A stretch of DNA of 64,000 nt from Salinicoccus roseus (GTDB lineage: Bacteria; Bacillota; Bacilli; Staphylococcales; Salinicoccaceae): contig NZ_RKQJ01000001.1 of NCBI RefSeq assembly GCF_003814515.1, positions 1-64,000 on the forward strand, written 5' to 3'. Positions 60,064 through 64,000 of the stretch are shown here, piece after piece; the stretch's first letter is position 1; the number at the start of each line of letters is the position of its first letter. The notes below the pieces were generated by a model. The model did no database searches, was not told the origin of the DNA, and saw only the letters and a list, made by a program, of their open reading frames with translations. The position numbers were made by a program, and so were the translations under genes.

Positions 60064-60191
60064 ATGATGATTTTAACCATATTATCGATGTCGTTAAACA
60101 ATTACGGCATAATGAAACTGATTACGGGTAATTAATGGAATGAAGAGAAGTATATTTTATCCGCAATTTTGGTGCGTCTTAGGAGGATAAG

Positions 60192-60797
60192 ATGGAAAGT
60201 TTGCTTACCTATATCATTAATAATTTCGGCCGTCTCGGCATCGCCTTTTTGATGGCTTTAGAAAATGTTTTCCCGCCCCTCCCATCAGAAGTGGTGCTGA
60301 GTTTCGGTGGTTTCATGACGACCCAGTCGAGTTTGGGGATGACCGGTGTCGTCATTTCAGCGACCATCGGTTCCGTGGGTGGCGCCACTGTCCTGTACTA
60401 CTTCGGCAAGTTTCAAGCTCAGAAGCGGATGGAAAAGATCGTCGACAAGTGGGGGCATATCCTACCGATAGATAAGGAAGATATCTATAAAACCAATGAC
60501 TGGTTTAGTAAATTTCAATCAGTGGCTGTGTTCATATGCCGCTTCATTCCTGTGATGCGCAGCATCATATCAATCCCTGCAGGGATGGTACACATGAACA
60601 TCCTGTTGTTTCTTACATTGACTACAGTAGGTACTTTGATTTGGAATACTGTCCTCGTATACCTCGGTGCTTCTGCCGGTGGCTCGTGGCAGACAATTGT
60701 GGGATATATGGATATCTATTCAAAGATCATGTATGGCATTCTCATTGCAGTGGTGATCATCCTCATTTTCCTACTAATAAAGAAAAAGAAACGATGA
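60192..60797 (+). CDS. DedA/SNARE-associated (VTT-domain) membrane protein
   Basis: A 201-residue membrane protein of the DedA family: FPPLPSEVVLSFGGFMTTQS near the start, the conserved Gly-rich GSVGGATVLYYFGK and FICRFIPVMRSIISIPAGMV with its two arginines. DedA proteins move lipid carriers such as undecaprenyl phosphate or phospholipids between membrane leaflets. Four to five transmembrane segments; the tail is KKKKR. AGGAGGATAAG precedes the ATG. It stands alone. Confidence 0.92.
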   Translation: MESLLTYIINNFGRLGIAFLMALENVFPPLPSEVVLSFGGFMTTQSSLGMTGVVISATIGSVGGATVLYYFGKFQAQKRMEKIVDKWGHILPIDKEDIYKTNDWFSKFQSVAVFICRFIPVMRSIISIPAGMVHMNILLFLTLTTVGTLIWNTVLVYLGASAGGSWQTIVGYMDIYSKIMYGILIAVVIILIFLLIKKKKR

Positions 60798-60869
60798 TTT
60801 CATCAATGTCATTAACTTAAGTGTCTTGACACTATTTAATAAGCAGACATTCATGTAAATGAACTATAA

Positions 60870-60918
60870 CCCGAATAATGGACAGTTAATAAAAAACGTC
60901 CATTGTTCGGGTTTTTCT
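60870..60918 (+). terminator. Terminator after the DedA gene
   Basis: AACCCGAATAATGGAC pairs with GTCCATTGTTCGGGTT and ends in a T run. Confidence 0.78.
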
Positions 60919-60994
60919 ATGCCTACTCGATGATCTTGTTTATAAGTTTCATTCAATGACGCCGGCTGATTCTGTTTCTTTAAGGAAGCATCTA

Positions 60995-61466
60995 TTAATC
61001 CACTACTTCAAATTCTGCTGATAACCAAATTGTTTCGGAGGTGGCTTCGTTGTTGAAGGCTTTGGCGATCCTGTATTTGCCAGGGTCAAAGGTGAATGCG
61101 TAGTTGCTCAGCACCAAGGTTTCTTCTCTACTTTCTCCGGGAGCGAGTCTGTATCCGTAGTTGTCGAATGATGAGAAGTCATTGAAATTGGAATCTTCGA
61201 TTTCAAGCATGTACCATGTGTCTTCGACTACTTTTTCGATATAGAAGAACTCACCGAATGTATAGTAACTGGTTCCAGTATTGGTGATGTTGAGGTTCAC
61301 TTTGTCTATAGGGAGAGAGTGGGTGGTCTGGGCTAGTGAAAATGTAATGTCTTCCGACTGAGGAAGTTCCTGTCTGGGTGAGGGGTCATCAAGCAGGTCG
61401 GGTGATGCAGGATGAAAGAAGGAGGGTTATGAAGGCTATTATGACAAATATGGAATTCTTGCTCAT
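60995..61466 (-). pseudogene. Lipoprotein gene with a frameshift after the lipobox
   Basis: From the ATG at 61466 (AAGGAGGTGCCTACC upstream) the chain reads MSKNSIFVIIAFITLLLSSC, a lipoprotein signal, then stops within eight codons. One base away, another frame continues SPDLLDDPSPRQELPQSEDI and runs into NLNITNTGTSYYTFGEFFYI and on to AEFEVVD, an Ig-like domain of the kind found in Gram-positive lipoproteins (Big-type). The break lies near 61400-61407. It is either a real frameshift or a sequencing error; the intact protein would be about 157 residues. Confidence 0.7.
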
Positions 61467-61495
61467 GGTAGGCACCTCCTTAATAGGAGGAAATA

Positions 61496-61536
61496 TAAAA
61501 AGACAGGAGACTCATGGTTGGATGAGACTCCTGCCT
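61496..61536 (-). terminator. Terminator of the copper-protein gene
   Basis: On the minus strand, AGGAGTCTCAT-CCAACC-ATGAGTCTCCT (one mismatch) followed by GTCTTTTTATA. Confidence 0.75.
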
Positions 61537-61553
61537 GATGAAGGGCATTTTGA

Positions 61554-61880
61554 TTATGCAGCATTTCTGCACGCTTCTGCACATTTGAAGCATGCTTCTG
61601 CACATTTCTGGCAGTGGTCATGGTCGTGCTTTTCACATTCCTTACCGCATGCTTCACAGATTGTTGCACATACGCCGGCGATTTCTTTTACAAATGGTGA
61701 ATTCCTTGAAATTGCCTGTTCAAGATAACCGCACATATCCGCACATTCCCTGTCGAGGCGGATGCATTCGGCCATCATCTTGACGTCGTCTTCCTTGAGG
61801 CAGGCGTCGAAACAGTGGTTGCATTCTTCCATGCATTCATGCAGCGTTTCGAGCAGCTGTTGATGCTGTTCGTGTGCCAT
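61554..61880 (-). CDS. Four-helix-bundle copper-binding protein (Csp/YhjQ type)
   Basis: A 108-residue, Cys-rich protein (13 cysteines) with CMEECNHCFDACLKE, CIRLDRECADMCGYLEQAIS, CATICEACGKECEKHDHDHC and CQKCAEACFKCAEACRNAA. The C-x-x-x-C-x-x-C spacing along helices is that of the four-helix copper-storage (Csp) and DUF326 proteins, which bind many Cu(I) ions in the bundle core. There is no signal peptide, so a cytosolic copper store or buffer is likely. AGGAGTGATC precedes the ATG at 61880. Confidence 0.88.
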   Translation of the reverse strand: MAHEQHQQLLETLHECMEECNHCFDACLKEDDVKMMAECIRLDRECADMCGYLEQAISRNSPFVKEIAGVCATICEACGKECEKHDHDHCQKCAEACFKCAEACRNAA

Positions 61881-61958
61881 CAATGATCACTCCTAGGAAT
61901 ATTTTTATCTACATCTTTTTTATTCCCAGTCTCGGTCTCATTAAACATGGACTGCATC

Positions 61959-62750
61959 TTATCGCACAGCCTCATCCTGCACATCGATATACCCATAATG
62001 GAAGAGACTGGTCTTCCGCTTCACCTGCGTGAATCCAAGTTCACTGAATTTCGGGCTCTTCCAATGGTCCTTCATGACCACACGCCTTCTGGCGACGCGC
62101 CGGGCTTCGATGATGGTTTCCACATTGAGTCCGGACTGTTCGGTCTGATGGTGGATGGTGCGGATGGCGTTCGAGTTGTCGATGGCTTCACTGAACATGG
62201 GATCGAAGTAGATGATGTCATATGAATCATCGGGCTCTGATGCGAGGAATGCATGGTGTTCTGCGTTCATGGTGACAATACGGCGCATGGCTTCATTGAT
62301 TTCCTGGTTCGAGGCAGGGAAGGACTGCAGTCCTTCTGCTGAAAGCAGGTGGAGCAGGGGGTCGGCTTCAAGGGCTGTGACCTGGCCTTCAGCTCCAGTG
62401 GCGAGACTGGCGATGATGCTGTCTGAGGCAAGGCCCATGGTGCAGTCGAGCACATGCATCCCGGGGGCGATTCCTGCAGTTTGAATCAAGGGGTCGGTCT
62501 CTCCACTCAGCATCCTTTTGGCGCGTACCATCGCCATGTTCGGATGGAATGTGAGCGGTTCCTCCTGGGAGAGGGGGTGGATGGCGATGCCGTTCCTGCT
62601 GACGACGATGATGTCTTCCTGGTAACTTTCCTTCAATTTGGTGATGGACCGCTTCGCCCGTTCGATATAGGGGGAATCATATGCTTCCGAGAGTGTCCGG
62701 GCATGGTCTATGGTCCGCTGATCGGTTCTTCCGCCTGTTGTGACTATCAT
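61959..62750 (-). CDS. Class I SAM-dependent methyltransferase (RsmJ/YpiP-like)
   Basis: A 263-residue protein. The SAM-binding motif I is HVLDCTMGLASDSIIAS, and IIYFDPMF is the motif IV catalytic region; the C-terminus ends KRKTSLFHYGYIDV. These match the RsmJ-related group (YpiP in Bacillus), which probably methylates guanine in 16S rRNA, but target and activity are inferred. AAGGAGCATATC precedes the ATG at 62750, chosen over 62783. It follows the acidic lipoprotein gene across a terminator. Confidence 0.85.
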   Translation of the reverse strand: MIVTTGGRTDQRTIDHARTLSEAYDSPYIERAKRSITKLKESYQEDIIVVSRNGIAIHPLSQEEPLTFHPNMAMVRAKRMLSGETDPLIQTAGIAPGMHVLDCTMGLASDSIIASLATGAEGQVTALEADPLLHLLSAEGLQSFPASNQEINEAMRRIVTMNAEHHAFLASEPDDSYDIIYFDPMFSEAIDNSNAIRTIHHQTEQSGLNVETIIEARRVARRRVVMKDHWKSPKFSELGFTQVKRKTSLFHYGYIDVQDEAVR

Positions 62751-62766
62751 GATATGCTCCTTAAAT

Positions 62767-62797
62767 GAAATGACCCTGAACATTTTGTCAGGGTCAT
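62767..62797 (-). terminator. Terminator of the acidic lipoprotein gene
   Basis: On the minus strand ATGACCCTGA-CAAAATGT-TCAGGGTCAT followed by TTCATTT. Confidence 0.78.
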
Positions 62798-62807
62798 GAT
62801 GGTGATA

Positions 62808-63531
62808 TTATTCTTCAGAATCTTCCTCTGTTTCCTCTTCACTCGTCTCCTCTTCGGAGGATTCGGTGCTTTCGAGTTCAATCGTGTGGTCGAGTGGTTC
62901 GATCTCCTCTTCGGCCATCGGATTGTCGCGGCTCTGGAGGACGGTCTCAAGTTCAGGGTCGACCGGTCCATATGCGAGGACTGCAGTTGCCGTTTCACCT
63001 GGCTCGATCATTTCGGATGCGGCAGCTGCTTCCTCACTTTTTTCGTAGTCTTCAGGGAGATCCATCGTCAAGTTTTCGAGTGTGGTTTCCCCACCCTCCA
63101 TGATCTGTCTGACGGCAAGGTCAAGACCGAACGCCTCCTGCGGTGCAGTGGCTACATCGGAGTTGTTCGTGAATTCGAATTCGATGGTGACGACTTCAGT
63201 CGGCTGAGGTTCTTCTGCCCCTTCCTCAGTCTCCTCCTCAGTCGTCTCCTCTTCGGATTCTTCCGGCTCGATTGTATACTGGCTGAATTCCGTCACCGTG
63301 TAGTCCCCGTATTCACCGGAATGGGTGACTTCGCCGTCTTCGGAGGAACCGCTGTCGGATTCTTCTGTCGACTCTTCTTCAGCCGTTGCGTCTTCACTTG
63401 TGTTTTCGGAATCCTCCTGGGCAGTTTCTTCTTCCGATGTTTCCTCTTCAGAACCGCCATCTCCACCACATGCTCCCAGAACAAGTACTGTTGACAGGCC
63501 GCCGGCGAGCAGATATTTTTTTAATGTCATG
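62808..63531 (-). CDS. Acidic lipoprotein with Ig-like (DUF5067-type) domain
   Basis: A 240-residue lipoprotein. The signal MTLKKYLLAGGLSTVLVLGA has the lipobox LGAC (Cys21). A 50-residue Glu/Ser/Thr-rich linker follows. The central VTHSGEYGDYTVTEFSQYTI to EFEFTNNSDVATAPQEAFGL is an Ig-like strand-rich domain as in DUF5067-type lipoproteins. The end is again Glu-rich. The strong acidity fits a salt-adapted organism. GGGGGAAATTTCAC precedes the ATG at 63531; the longer ORF upstream is not supported. Function unknown. Confidence 0.82.
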
Positions 63532-63640
63532 TGAAATTTCCCCCTATAAATATAAAGATACATGTCAATTATAGTGTAATTTTGAAAATAATCAATATTA
63601 TTTCTATTCTCGAAATAATTTTTACGTATTTCTATTTTTA

Positions 63641-63669
63641 TTGAAATTAATGTTGAACTCATATAAAAT
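63641..63669 (+). promoter_or_regulatory. Promoter of the last gene
   Basis: TTGAAA (63641-63646) and TAAAAT (63664-63669), 17-base spacer, 34 bases before the ATG. Confidence 0.65.
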
Positions 63670-63703
63670 GAAGAAAACACTATGGGAAATACGGGGAAAA
63701 CAT

Positions 63704-64000
63704 ATGATAGCCTATAATCATGTAAATGAATACTTGAATAATATAGAATTACCACGAAGTATAGAAGAGGTTCTCTCGGTCGAGCATGAACTTGACGGCA
63801 AGGAGCTCGAGTTCCTTCAAGTGGCGAAGCGCTTTCTTAAAGAAAACATCGATTTCGAGAGCTACCGTTTCAAGCAGGTCCACTGCATCGGGACATGCAA
63901 GATCAATCTCACGCGTACGGCGCTCTATTTCCTGCTGGATGACGAGATCATCAGTGTACATAAGTCCATCCTTAAGGATTTCAACGAGGAGGCGGACTGG
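63704..64000 (+). CDS. Hypothetical protein, 3' end outside the window
   Basis: From the ATG at 63704 (ACGGGGAAAAC upstream) 99 codons stay open to the window end: MIAYNHVNEYLNNIELPRSI at the start, then FKQVHCIGTCKINLTRTALY and FLLDDEIISVHKSILKDF. Codon use is like the surrounding genes and the divergent partner is the lipoprotein gene, so this is a real gene. A minus-strand ORF in the same place is a shadow. No family is recognised; no signal peptide or transmembrane segment. Confidence 0.75.
   Translation, partial: MIAYNHVNEYLNNIELPRSIEEVLSVEHELDGKELEFLQVAKRFLKENIDFESYRFKQVHCIGTCKINLTRTALYFLLDDEIISVHKSILKDFNEEADW

Noticed and set aside
63749-63961. 70-codon minus-strand ORF at the window end
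   Set aside because: The plus strand here is open for 99 codons with a promoter and ribosome-binding site, so the minus ORF is a shadow.

Overview
The window looks like the chromosome of a moderate-GC, probably salt-tolerant member of the Staphylococcaceae (Salinicoccus or Jeotgalicoccus-like). The evidence is gene content and order: a long 5S-tRNA cluster, fumC, airSR, yheA/yheB-like genes, yhaO-yhaN-yhaM, prsA, hit, ecsAB, a TRAP/HmoB-type gene, hemEHY and a comK gene, in an arrangement known from Staphylococcus and Bacillus. There is also a tRNA-Gly with the D-loop signature of the peptidoglycan-dedicated tRNAs of staphylococci. The genus is inferred from memory of synteny, not from a search.

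Layout. 1-2154: the end of a 5S rRNA and 23 tRNA genes. 2205-9282: a small Cse60-like gene, an S9 peptidase, a SAM-riboswitch-controlled MetE-like methyltransferase, a YceI gene behind a quinone-stress-type operator, and three exported proteins (lipoprotein, polysaccharide deacetylase, glycosidase-like) in one operon. 9429-20467: housekeeping metabolism (HD hydrolase, dsdA, queG, trmL, nfrA-like, fumC, ppx, ppk). 20573-29958: an orphan trpE-trpG pair, rluD-like, a thioredoxin/BdbC pair, airSR with its cysteine-rich GAF domain, a glutamate/dicarboxylate symporter and small conserved genes. 30047-45360: DNA/RNA processing (yhaO, yhaN, yhaM), secretion and folding (prsA, ecsAB), coproporphyrin-dependent haem synthesis (hemE, hemH, hemY), a lipoate ligase and comK with a divergent IDEAL-domain gene.

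45446-51956 is the accessory part. After tRNA-Asn and tRNA-Ser(GCT), a 3'-tRNA-plus-terminator segment is repeated about 4.45 kb downstream (45593-45640 and 50046-50093). Between these repeats lies AT-rich DNA unlike its surroundings: IS3-type relics, an Abi_2 abortive-infection gene, a divergent two-gene operon (unknown cytosolic protein plus membrane protein) and an SOS-boxed yolD relic. Both the abi gene and the divergent operon have the layout promoter, then a short RNA ending in a hairpin with a T tract, then the ORF. This resembles RNA-antitoxin modules and is the best candidate for an undescribed defence system here. A decayed IS30 copy with both inverted repeats and a truncated HNH gene follow.

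52131-64000 returns to core-like DNA: a membrane-anchored nuclease with a long Glu-rich linker, a CatE/HxlR divergent pair, an NCS1 permease with a cre-like site, a FAD-Rieske oxidoreductase, a second tRNA cluster of eight genes, DedA, a frameshifted lipoprotein, a four-helix copper protein, a methyltransferase, an acidic lipoprotein and a gene running off the end.
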